Assembly: GCA_900550315.1 (NCBI GenBank)
Contig: URRK01000063.1
Coordinates: 1-8,660, forward strand
Source: an uncultured Oscillospiraceae bacterium
GTDB taxonomy: Bacteria > Bacillota > Clostridia > Oscillospirales > Acutalibacteraceae
Direction of reading: 5' to 3'
DNA: 8,660 nucleotides
Each line of letters opens with the position of its first letter. The first letter of the stretch is position 1. A program made the position numbers and the translations under genes. The notes under the pieces are model-generated. The model saw nothing but the letters and a program-made list of their open reading frames with translations. It was not told where the DNA came from and made no database searches. Below, piece after piece: positions 1 to 5,890 of this stretch.

Positions 1-953
1 TAGGCGTTTTCTACCCGGTAATAGCCCTGCTTAATGGCCGGACTCAGTTTGGCCGAAGGGTGAATTTCATCATAAACGGGAGCGTAGGTTTGTACAATAT
101 CGTCTGCTGAAATTAAGGGAATGGCGCCGTCACGAATCAGCACATTGCTGCCCTGATACTGCGAAACGCCAATATTCCCCGGAACCGCAAACAGCTCGCG
201 CCCCTGCTCCATGGCGTAGCCCGCCGTTATTAACGCACCGCTGTGCTCACCGGCCTCTACCACGGCAACGCAGTCGCTCAAGGCCGAAATAATGCGGTTG
301 CGAATGGGAAAGGTGTAGCGTGAGGGCATTGTTTTTGGCGGCAGCTCGCTTAGCACGGTGCCGTTTTGCTCCGCCGCGCGGCGCAGCCGGTTTTGAACGG
401 TTAGGTACCGGCTGTCGTGCCCGCAGCCCAACACCATAACGGTTTGGCCGCCGGCGTTTAAGGCGCCGTAGTGCGCCATAGTATCTACCCCAAGGGCCCC
501 GCCCGAAACAACCGTAAAGCCCGAAAGGCTAAGCCTTGCCGCTAACGAATAAGCCGACTTGCAGCCAAACTCGGTAGGGTGGCGGGTACCAACAATGCCA
601 ACGGCAGGTGCGTCCCTTAACGGTTTACCACGGGCATAAAGCACCAGCGGCGGGAACTCAATAGCTCGCAGGCGGTAAATAAACTCGGTGCTCTCGCGGG
701 TTAATACCCTGATGTTATTATATTCACAATAACGCAGAATTTCAAGAATATTTTCGTCGCGCAAAGAATTTTTGCGTGCCAATTGGGCGGTGCTTAACAG
801 CCCTAACCGTTTACATTCCTCCGGCGTGGCGCGGTAAAAGGCCTCCAGCGTTTTAAATTGCTCTAAAACCAATTCTAACCGCTTACTGGCCGCACCCAGC
901 ACCTGCGCCGTGTAAACCGCGTAAAAGGTTGCCGATTTTTGCCCCGTGCTCAT
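1..953 (-). CDS. dprA: DprA/Smf DNA-processing protein (3' end cut by window edge)
   Basis: DprA binds incoming single-stranded DNA in the cytoplasm and loads RecA during natural transformation; it is also widely conserved in species not known to be competent. The 317 visible residues contain the Rossmann-like core. Seen are GIVGTRHPTEFG (119-130), SGGALGVDTMAH (150-161), FPIRNRIISALS (215-226), SGALITAGYAMEQGRELFAVPG (238-259, in two parts around residue 248) and SNVLIRDGA (269-277). Residues 1-60 form a short helical N-terminal region like the SAM/HhH-type domain of the family. Full-length proteins are usually about 360-380 residues, so the C-terminal winged-helix part lies beyond the left edge. 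The ATG overlaps the TGA of the upstream methylase (ATGA), and GGGAG lies about 10 nt before it, which suggests translational coupling. The frame is open to the edge. No damage is seen in the visible part. Confidence 0.96.
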   Translation of the reverse strand, partial: MSTGQKSATFYAVYTAQVLGAASKRLELVLEQFKTLEAFYRATPEECKRLGLLSTAQLARKNSLRDENILEILRYCEYNNIRVLTRESTEFIYRLRAIEFPPLVLYARGKPLRDAPAVGIVGTRHPTEFGCKSAYSLAARLSLSGFTVVSGGALGVDTMAHYGALNAGGQTVMVLGCGHDSRYLTVQNRLRRAAEQNGTVLSELPPKTMPSRYTFPIRNRIISALSDCVAVVEAGEHSGALITAGYAMEQGRELFAVPGNIGVSQYQGSNVLIRDGAIPLISADDIVQTYAPVYDEIHPSAKLSPAIKQGYYRVENA

Positions 954-1720
954 TTACACATCTCCCACATTACAATAGCGGCCGCAACCGCCGCGTTTAA
1001 AGATTCCGCCCTGCCCGCCATTGGAATGGTAATTAACCGGTCGCAGCACTGCCGTGCCGAATCGGTCATGCCGTTGGCCTCGTTGCCAATTACGGCAATC
1101 TCGTTTTTAGTAAACTGCACCTTTGTAATGGGCTCGGCGGTTTTTTCTACCACCGTTCCGCTAACCACAAAGCCCTGGCTTTTAAATTGCGGCAGCGCGG
1201 CGCTTAAATTCTGCACCGTGTAAAGCGGCAGCCGCAGCAACGCACCCATAGAAGCCCGCATAGCTTTGGGGGAGTAAGGGTCTACCCCGTTTTGGGTTAA
1301 AATTAAACCGGCAAAGCCCAGCGCGTCGGCCGTGCGGGCGGCGGCGCCTAAGTTGCCCGGATCGCTAACCTGCTCAAAGGCAAGGTAACGGCCGCTTGGC
1401 AGTTTATTTACCGAGGCGGGCATTTTAACAACGCACAAAATTCCCTGGGGGTTTTTGGTATCGGCCATTTTGGCAAAAACCGGCTCCGAAACCTCGGTGT
1501 AAAAGCACGCCCTTTGGCAAAGCTGCTGCAAAAGCGCGTCGTTTTTTTGCGCCGCTGCCGCGGTGTAATACAGCTCCTGCACGGCAAAGTTCCCCCGCAG
1601 CAGCTCGCTGCAAAGGCGGCTGCCCTCCAGCACAAACAGGCTGCTTTCGGCCCGCTTAGCGGCCGAGGCGCAAAGCAGCGCCACCCGCTTTACACGGCTG
1701 TTGTTTTTTGCAGTTATCAT
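950..1720 (-). CDS. TrmH/SpoU-family RNA 2'-O-ribose methyltransferase
   Basis: This is a 256-residue SPOUT (trefoil-knot) methyltransferase that uses S-adenosylmethionine to methylate a ribose 2'-OH in rRNA or tRNA. Residues 1-100 form an N-terminal substrate-binding region, starting with a short basic stretch and containing LFVLEGSRL (28-36). The catalytic SpoU domain follows, with all three family motifs: NLGAAARTADALGF (123-136, including the conserved Asn and Arg), IGNEANGMTD (211-220), and IPMAGRAESLNAAVAAAI (232-249). The last motif reads SLNAA where SLNV is common, a conservative change. Length is typical of the family. GGGTGGGGG lies just before the ATG. The gene follows the rplT terminator after about 125 nt and overlaps dprA by 4 nt. 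I saw no convincing promoter, so it may depend on read-through or on a weak promoter. The modified nucleotide (for example the RlmB 23S site) cannot be told from sequence, so no symbol is given. Confidence 0.93.
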   Translation of the reverse strand: MITAKNNSRVKRVALLCASAAKRAESSLFVLEGSRLCSELLRGNFAVQELYYTAAAAQKNDALLQQLCQRACFYTEVSEPVFAKMADTKNPQGILCVVKMPASVNKLPSGRYLAFEQVSDPGNLGAAARTADALGFAGLILTQNGVDPYSPKAMRASMGALLRLPLYTVQNLSAALPQFKSQGFVVSGTVVEKTAEPITKVQFTKNEIAVIGNEANGMTDSARQCCDRLITIPMAGRAESLNAAVAAAIVMWEMCK

Positions 1721-1845
1721 AAACCCCCACCCTTTAATTTTGTTTTAACCGGCTAAAAATGCAGGCCCGGCTTTAGCAAGCTTTTACAAAAGCACCCGTG
1801 CCAAAGGCTTTAAAACCGGCCGCAAAACTGCTGCACCCAAAACAG

Positions 1846-1877
1846 AAAAAATGCCCGAGCAAAGCGTTACCCGGGCA
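1846..1877 (-). terminator. Rho-independent terminator after rplT
   Basis: On the minus strand TGCCCGGG (1877-1870) pairs with CTCGGGCA (1859-1852), an 8-bp stem with one G-U pair and a 10-nt loop. Six T residues follow directly (1851-1846). It sits 9 nt past the rplT stop and should end most infC-rpmI-rplT transcripts. Confidence 0.88.
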
Positions 1878-1885
1878 GTGTTATA

Positions 1886-2242
1886 TTATTTTAAGGCAGC
1901 CTTTGCGGTTTCGGCTAAAGAGGTAAAAGCAGCAGCGTCATGAACGGCAATTTCGGCAAGCATTTTGCGGTTCATTTCAACGCCGGCTTTTTTCAGCCCG
2001 TTCATAAAGGTGGAATAATTCATGCCGTTCATTTTAGCGGCAGCAGAAATACGGGTGATCCACAAGCGGCGAAAATCGCGCTTTTTTAAGCGACGGCCGA
2101 TGTAGGCATAGTTGCCGGATTTCATAACGGCTTCTTTCGCGGTTTTAAACAGTTTAGATTTTGCACCAAAGTAACCTTTGGAAAGCTTTAATACCTTTTT
2201 TCTTCTTTTGCGCGTAGCCATAGCGCCTTTTACTCGTGCCAT
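1886..2242 (-). CDS. rplT: 50S ribosomal protein L20
   Basis: L20 is an early-assembly protein of the large subunit that binds 23S rRNA domain II. In many bacteria it also represses its own operon by binding a leader that mimics that site. The 118 residues match the family length and pattern: a very basic N-terminus MARVKGAMATRKRRKK, then KGYFGAKSKLF, the YAYIGRRLKKRDFRRLWITR region (46-65), and ISAAAKMNGMNYSTFMNGLKKAG followed by a helical C-terminus. The start ATG has GGAGG about 9 nt upstream. It is the last gene of infC-rpmI-rplT, 55 nt after rpmI, and a terminator follows its stop. The likely regulatory target is the infC leader in this window. Confidence 0.98.
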   Translation of the reverse strand: MARVKGAMATRKRRKKVLKLSKGYFGAKSKLFKTAKEAVMKSGNYAYIGRRLKKRDFRRLWITRISAAAKMNGMNYSTFMNGLKKAGVEMNRKMLAEIAVHDAAAFTSLAETAKAALK

Positions 2243-2297
2243 TTTATGTTACCTCCGTTGTTCGGTTTCAATTAATTTTGTTTGTTGCGGTTGGCCC

Positions 2298-2495
2298 TTA
2301 TTTGTAAGGGATCATTTTCTTAACCTTTGCAACGCTGGTTGCGTCTACCACTACTACCTTACGCAGGTTTCTTTTACGCTTGGTGGTTTTTTTGTTTAAG
2401 ATGTGAGATTTGTAAGCGTGACCGCATTTAATCTTACCGTTTTTGGTCACCTTAAATCTTTTTTTAGCGCCGGAATTTGATTTTAGTTTAGGCAT
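2298..2495 (-). CDS. rpmI: 50S ribosomal protein L35
   Basis: L35 is a small basic protein of the large ribosomal subunit. The 65 residues match the family length. The signature N-terminus MPKLKSNSGAKKRFKVT is followed by GKIKCGHAYKSHILNKKTTKRKRNLRK and a short C-terminal helix. AAGGAGGA lies 8 nt upstream of the ATG. The gene starts 22 nt after the infC stop and precedes rplT, the standard arrangement in which L35 is co-regulated with IF-3 and L20. Confidence 0.98.
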   Translation of the reverse strand: MPKLKSNSGAKKRFKVTKNGKIKCGHAYKSHILNKKTTKRKRNLRKVVVVDATSVAKVKKMIPYK

Positions 2496-2517
2496 TTTAA
2501 AAATCCTCCTTAAATGC

Positions 2518-3036
2518 TTACTTCGTTGGCTTGGGTGCTAAAAACATTAGCATATTGCGACCTTCCATCTTCGCCGGTTTTTCTATTACCGAAAACTCTG
2601 CGCAAAATTCGGCAAAACGCTTCATGGTCTCCAGCCCGATTTCGGGGTGGCCCAGCTCCCGCCCGCGAAAGCGGATAGAAACCTTAACCTTGTTACCGTC
2701 CTGCAAAAAGCGCTTGGCGTGGCGGCCCTTGGTTTCAAAGTCGTGTACATCTATGCTCAGGCCCAGGCGGATCTCTTTAACCTCGATAATGCGTTGGTTT
2801 TTCTTAGCCTCTTTTTCGCGCTTGGTTTGCTCAAAACGGTACTTGCCGTAATCCATTATTTTGCAAACAACCGGTTTCGCATTGGGAGAAATACAAACCA
2901 GATCCAGATCCTTCGCATAGGCGGCGTTCAGCGCGTCGGCAATTTTTAAAACGCCAAGCTGAGAACCGTCGGTGTCGATCACACGAACCTCTTTTTCACG
3001 GATCGCCTCGTTGATGGTTAACTCTTTAATGCTAAT
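2518..3036 (-). CDS. infC: Translation initiation factor IF-3 with a probable ATT start
   Basis: IF-3 binds the 30S subunit, keeps subunits apart and checks the start codon and initiator tRNA. From the chosen start the protein has 172 residues. The N-terminal domain has ELTINEAIREKEVRVIDTDG and the PVVCKIMDYGKY linker-side motif (55-66). The C-terminal domain has VKEIRLGL (86-93), HDFETKGRHAKRFL and VSIRFRGRELGHPE (119-132). No in-frame ATG lies near the family's usual N-terminus. The upstream TTG at 3051 and GTG at 3045 lie beside or inside the GGAGG (3049-3045) and cannot be started from it. ATT at 3036 is 8 nt after GGAGG, which fits best; ATC at 3039 (5 nt) is the alternative. IF-3 genes commonly use a rare start such as AUU, which IF-3 itself discriminates against, giving autorepression. 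The function is certain; the start is inferred. Confidence 0.95.
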   Translation of the reverse strand: MSIKELTINEAIREKEVRVIDTDGSQLGVLKIADALNAAYAKDLDLVCISPNAKPVVCKIMDYGKYRFEQTKREKEAKKNQRIIEVKEIRLGLSIDVHDFETKGRHAKRFLQDGNKVKVSIRFRGRELGHPEIGLETMKRFAEFCAEFSVIEKPAKMEGRNMLMFLAPKPTK

Positions 3037-3044
3037 GATAAGCA

Positions 3045-3049
3045 CCTCC
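3045..3049 (-). promoter_or_regulatory. infC: infC ribosome binding site deciding the start
   Basis: Perfect GGAGG on the minus strand. It lies 8 nt before ATT (3036-3034) and 5 nt before ATC (3039-3037). In-frame TTG and GTG codons overlap or abut it, which excludes them and points to a non-canonical AUU or AUC start. Confidence 0.85.
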
Positions 3050-3093
3050 AAAAATAAAATTAAAGCACGGACAGCCCAATTGCCGCCCGTGCT
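3050..3093 (-). terminator. Attenuator-like hairpin in the infC leader
   Basis: On the minus strand AGCACGGGCGGC (3093-3082) pairs with GCTGTCCGTGCT (3075-3064), 12 continuous pairs including two G-U, with loop AATTGG. A T-rich run interrupted by A follows (3063-3050) and ends at the infC GGAGG. Standing between promoter and first gene, it should act as a conditional terminator or block ribosome access rather than a constitutive stop. Confidence 0.7.
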
Positions 3094-3195
3094 GAAAACA
3101 CACCCAATTAGCCCTACAAAGGCTAAGGATTATTGACCCGTGAGGCTGCGCCCTAGGGTGAGAACGGCAAAGTTGTTCTGCTTTATTGCCAGAAT

Positions 3196-3224
3196 ATTAT
3201 ACCAAACTGCGCTGCCCTTGTCAA
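3196..3224 (-). promoter_or_regulatory. Consensus sigma-A promoter of infC-rpmI-rplT
   Basis: TTGACA (3224-3219), a 17-nt spacer, and TATAAT (3201-3196), with both hexamers perfect. The bases before the -10 are TGG, giving an extended -10 (TGnTATAAT). AT-rich sequence upstream of the -35 could act as an UP element. Transcription should start near 3189. Such strength fits a ribosomal-protein operon held down by a leader. Confidence 0.92.
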
Positions 3225-3352
3225 GGCCAAATTTTAAAAATAAGCCAAATTTAGCGGCCAAAAAGCGCTTAAAAGCCAATTTTGCCTTTAAACACCCTTT
3301 AAAAGCACACCTTTTGGGGCAAATTTAAGCAATATTTTTGGCAATTTTAAGC
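3225..3352. repeat. AT-rich spacer with degenerate GCCAAATTTTAAGC-like repeats
   Basis: The stretch between the antiporter stop and the infC promoter has no gene. It contains at least five variants of one short motif: GGCCAAATTTTAA (3225-3236), AGCCAAATTTAGC (3243-3255), AGCCAATTTTGCC (3274-3286), GGCAAATTTAAGC (3318-3330) and GGCAATTTTAAGC (3340-3352). A short palindrome, AAGCGCTT, lies between the second and third. I see no clear rho-independent terminator for the antiporter here, only short A/T stems. The motif may be simple AT-rich drift, UP-element sequence or a protein-binding array. Confidence 0.45.
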
Positions 3353-3381
3353 TTGGCAGCCTTAAACTTGGCAGCCTTAAG
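3352..3381. repeat. 15-bp tandem duplication across the antiporter stop codon
   Basis: CTTGGCAGCCTTAA occurs at 3352-3365 and again at 3367-3380, giving a 15-bp period with only the spacer base differing. The second copy contains the antiporter stop codon (TTA at 3377-3379 on the plus strand), so the duplication added sequence just past the gene end. Confidence 0.8.
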
Positions 3382-4585
3382 CCTTTGTGGCGGCTTGAAC
3401 CGGTTTTTCGGGTTCCTCGGTTTTTTCACCCCGGTACAAAATTCGCAAAAGAATGGGCGTAATAACCGACGAAACAATAATAAGCAAAATAACCCCGGTA
3501 AAAAACTTTTCGGGAATTACGCCGGCTGCCAGCCCCTTTTGGGCAACAATAAGGGCAACCTCGCCCCGGGCCATCATGCCAACCCCCACGCGAAGACTGT
3601 CCTTGCCCTTAAAGCCGCTTAGCCTTGCCGCCAGCCCGCAGCCCAAAATTTTGCCCAGCAGCGCCACCAGCACAAAGCAGGCCGAAAACAGCAGCACCGA
3701 AGTATCTATTCCCCGCAAAGACATTTTAATGCCAATGCCGGCAAAAAAAATGGGGCCGAATATCATGTAAGAGCTAATATCTACCCGGCGGGCAATGTAA
3801 TCGGCGTCTTTAATATTGCAAAAAATCACCCCGGCTACATAAGCGCCGGTAATATCGGCAATGCCAAAAAAATGCTCGGCCACATAGGCCAAAAACAGGC
3901 AAAACGCAAAGCTGAATATTGGCACCCGGCGGCGGTGCGGATATTTGGCGTCTAAAAAACGGAACAGGCGGTAAATGAGGTAGCCCGCCCCAATGCAAAA
4001 AATAAAAAACAAGGCGGTTTTCCACAAAACGGTTAAGGGCTTTACGCTGGTATCGCTCATGCTGGAAACAAAGGTAAGCAGCACAATGCCAATTACATCG
4101 TCTATAATTGCAGCGCTTAAAATAACGGTACCAACCTTGCCCTTTAGCCGCCCCAGCTCGCGCAGTACCTCTACCGTAATGCCAACCGAGGTTGCCGTAA
4201 TAATGGTGCCAATAAAAACCCCTTCAATAAACCCCTTAGAGCCAATGGGCGAAAAGCCGTAAAAGCAGCTGTAAAGCAAGAACCCCAGCACCAGCGGGAA
4301 CAGCACCCCCATTGCCGCCACAAAAAGCGAAACGGCGCCGGATCGCTTAATTTCTTTTAAGTCGGTCTCCAGCCCGGCAATAAACATAAGCATAATAACG
4401 CCCAGCTCCGACATATAGGTAATTAAATCGCTTTTAGCAACCAGCCCCAGCAAATTCGGGCCAATTAAAAAGCCGGCAATAATTTCCCCAACCACTTGGG
4501 GAATATGCACCTTGTTGGCCAAAACGCCCAACAGCTTTGCAGCAAAAATAATTAAGGCTAAATCTAAAAACAGTGTGTAGTTCAT
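3377..4585 (-). CDS. CPA2-family cation/proton antiporter (NapA/KefB-like)
   Basis: This integral membrane transporter probably exchanges Na+ or K+ for protons and serves pH or salt homeostasis. From the chosen ATG it has 402 residues, close to the usual length of the transport domain, with about 12-13 hydrophobic segments. Key signatures are PQVVGEIIAGFLIGPNLLG (29-47), LMFIAGLETDL (66-76), ITATSVGITVEVLRELG (129-145), ILSAAIIDDVIG (155-166, paired Asp162-Asp163), GPIFFAGIGIKMSL (277-290) and GVGMMARGEVALIVAQKGL (334-352). The Asp-Asp pair is typical of electrogenic Na+/H+ exchangers such as NapA; KefB/KefC have Gln-Asp. There is no RCK/TrkA-N nucleotide-binding domain, only a short charged tail. 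GGGAAG lies 10 nt before ATG 4585. A TTG at 4630 in frame would add a hydrophilic 15-residue extension and lacks support. It is a single-gene unit with its own promoter. Confidence 0.93.
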   Translation of the reverse strand: MNYTLFLDLALIIFAAKLLGVLANKVHIPQVVGEIIAGFLIGPNLLGLVAKSDLITYMSELGVIMLMFIAGLETDLKEIKRSGAVSLFVAAMGVLFPLVLGFLLYSCFYGFSPIGSKGFIEGVFIGTIITATSVGITVEVLRELGRLKGKVGTVILSAAIIDDVIGIVLLTFVSSMSDTSVKPLTVLWKTALFFIFCIGAGYLIYRLFRFLDAKYPHRRRVPIFSFAFCLFLAYVAEHFFGIADITGAYVAGVIFCNIKDADYIARRVDISSYMIFGPIFFAGIGIKMSLRGIDTSVLLFSACFVLVALLGKILGCGLAARLSGFKGKDSLRVGVGMMARGEVALIVAQKGLAAGVIPEKFFTGVILLIIVSSVITPILLRILYRGEKTEEPEKPVQAATKA

Positions 4586-4644
4586 TTTATTTACGCTTCC
4601 CTTAAACGGCCCTTCCCGGCGCCGCTGCAATTAAACCGCTATTT

Positions 4645-4673
4645 AGTATACTCTTTTTGCAAAAATTTGTCAA
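4645..4673 (-). promoter_or_regulatory. Sigma-A promoter of the antiporter gene
   Basis: TTGACA (4673-4668), a 17-nt spacer, then TATACT (4650-4645). Transcription should start near 4638, leaving a leader of about 50 nt before ATG 4585. It lies just past the terminator of the alcohol dehydrogenase unit, so the antiporter is expressed separately. Confidence 0.88.
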
Positions 4674-4682
4674 CCAAGCCGC

Positions 4683-4728
4683 AAAAAACCGCCGCGGCAG
4701 GGGCGTTGCCCTTTAAGCCAAGGCGGCG
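4683..4728 (-). terminator. Rho-independent terminator of the fermentation operon
   Basis: On the minus strand CGCCGC (4728-4723) pairs with GCGGCG (4695-4690). Inside, GGC (4719-4717) pairs with GCC (4698-4696), and GGGC (4711-4708) pairs with GCCC (4704-4701) around a 3-nt loop. Six T residues follow (4688-4683). It sits about 30 nt past the alcohol dehydrogenase stop and isolates this unit from the antiporter. Confidence 0.85.
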
Positions 4729-4756
4729 ATGAACATTTTGCGGTAAACATTTTTAT

Positions 4757-5887
4757 TTACGGGGTAATTTTGCCCAGCAGCATGGCAACATCCTCCGGCG
4801 TGGCTTTGCGCGGGTTGGTGGCCGTGCAGGCGTCATTCAGCGCGGCTTTTATTAAATCCTCTTTCGCGGCCTCAAAATCACTGCGGGTAACGCCGGCGTC
4901 CCACAAAGTGGCAGGGCGTTCCATGCGGCGCATCATAAACTTAATTTCGTCTATTAACGCCTCTACCGCAATGCGAACATTGTCGTGCGGCAGGCCCAGC
5001 TTTAGGGCCATATCGGCGTAGCGGCGGGCGGCCTCGGTGGGGTGGTCGCCAAAGCAGGCGCGCAGGTGCGCGTTGTAGCGAATAACATGCGGCAGCACCA
5101 AAGCATTGGCCCGGCCGTGCGGAATGTGAAATTTTGCACCCAGCGCGTGGGCAATGCCGTGGTTTAGGCCCAACCCGGCGTCGTTAAACGCCATACCCGC
5201 TAAGCAGGAGGCACTGTGCATTTTCTCCCGCGCCTCTATATTATCGCCATGCTTAAAAGCAAACGGCAGGTAACGAAACGCCAACAGCAGGGCCTTTTCG
5301 GCCAGGGCGTCGGTAGCGTCGCTGGCGTTTACCGAAACCAGCGCCTCAAACGCGTGGGTAATAACATCTAACCCGGTATCGGCCGTTACCGAAGGCGGCG
5401 CGGTTACTACCAGCTCCGGGTCTAAAATAGCAAGGTCGGGCAGCAGGCCCTCGTCTACCAGCGGATATTTGCGGTTCTCGGCAACATCGGTTACAACGGC
5501 AAATTGCGTAACCTCGGAGCCGGTGCCGCTGGTTGTTGGAATAGCCACTAAGGTAAGGTCGCGCCCGGTGCTGCGCTCGGCCATAAATACCATAGACTTG
5601 GCTGCGTCAATGGCCGAACCGCCGCCCAGCGCAATAACAATTTGCGCCTGCGCTTTTAAAACAACCTTTAGCCCGGCGGCAATCAGCTCGGTGGTAGGGT
5701 CGGGCAAAATACCGTCAAAAACCGTTATGGCACAGTTTTCCAGCCGGTCGGTAATTTTTTGCAGCATCCCGGAGGAGGCCATAAATTTATCGGTTATAAT
5801 CACTACGGCGGCGTTTTTAAACTCCCGCAGCGTATCTAACGCGTTTTTATTAAACCGTACCTCGGTTTTTATTTTAAATCTGTTCAT
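4757..5887 (-). CDS. Iron-dependent alcohol dehydrogenase, PduQ-like
   Basis: A 376-residue group III (iron-type) alcohol dehydrogenase that should reduce an aldehyde (propanal or acetaldehyde) to alcohol and regenerate NAD+. The N-terminal dinucleotide domain has GGGSAIDAAKS (88-98) and AIPTTSGTGSEVT (115-127). Metal ligands, by family pattern, are Asp174, His178, His243 and His257, in TGLDVITHAFEA and NHGIAHALGAKFHIPHG, with the same spacing as in FucO. The stretch PDLAILDPELVVTAPP (150-165) and the C-terminal TNPRKATPEDV resemble PduQ of propanediol microcompartments. There is no encapsulation-type helix at either end; PduQ is thought to be recruited through PduP. It starts 3 nt after the pduL stop with AAGGAA at the end of pduL, so it is co-translated, and a terminator follows. 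Substrate assignment is by context only. Confidence 0.93.
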   Translation of the reverse strand: MNRFKIKTEVRFNKNALDTLREFKNAAVVIITDKFMASSGMLQKITDRLENCAITVFDGILPDPTTELIAAGLKVVLKAQAQIVIALGGGSAIDAAKSMVFMAERSTGRDLTLVAIPTTSGTGSEVTQFAVVTDVAENRKYPLVDEGLLPDLAILDPELVVTAPPSVTADTGLDVITHAFEALVSVNASDATDALAEKALLLAFRYLPFAFKHGDNIEAREKMHSASCLAGMAFNDAGLGLNHGIAHALGAKFHIPHGRANALVLPHVIRYNAHLRACFGDHPTEAARRYADMALKLGLPHDNVRIAVEALIDEIKFMMRRMERPATLWDAGVTRSDFEAAKEDLIKAALNDACTATNPRKATPEDVAMLLGKITP

Positions 5888-5890
5888 GAA

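Larger units (their letters stand above)
3037..3189 (-). promoter_or_regulatory. infC leader, candidate L20-type autoregulatory leader
   Basis: The untranslated leader is about 150 nt, from the predicted transcription start near 3189 to the infC start. It holds ordered hairpins. TTAGCC (3126-3121) pairs with GGCTAA (3113-3108). Downstream is a 12-bp terminator-like hairpin (3093-3064) followed by a T-rich stretch. A CCCTAGGG palindrome and a CCTCACGGGT segment lie further 5'. In Firmicutes this position usually carries the L20 leader, an RNA that mimics the L20 site in 23S rRNA and ends transcription when L20 is in excess. Position, length and hairpin order fit; I could not check the consensus fold, so the class is inferred. 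Confidence 0.6.

Noticed and set aside
3037..3051. TTG start at 3051 for infC
   Set aside because: The TTG abuts the GGAGG, so no upstream ribosome binding site serves it. The family N-terminus begins at the SIKELTINE segment.
3140..3180. CCCTAGGG and neighbouring GC-rich palindromes as an operator site
   Set aside because: They lie inside the transcribed infC leader and are better explained as RNA structure; no known operator consensus is matched.
3225..3352. CRISPR-like array in the AT-rich spacer
   Set aside because: The repeats are short, degenerate and unevenly spaced, with no unique spacers of constant length and no cas gene nearby.
3338..3622. Plus-strand 94-residue frame rich in Asn and Gly
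   Set aside because: It is antisense to the conserved antiporter C-terminus, with no ribosome binding site or domain.
4586..4630. Upstream TTG start for the antiporter adding 15 hydrophilic residues
   Set aside because: The ATG at 4585 has a GGGAAG at proper distance and begins right before the first membrane segment. The extension is charged and covers the ribosome binding site.
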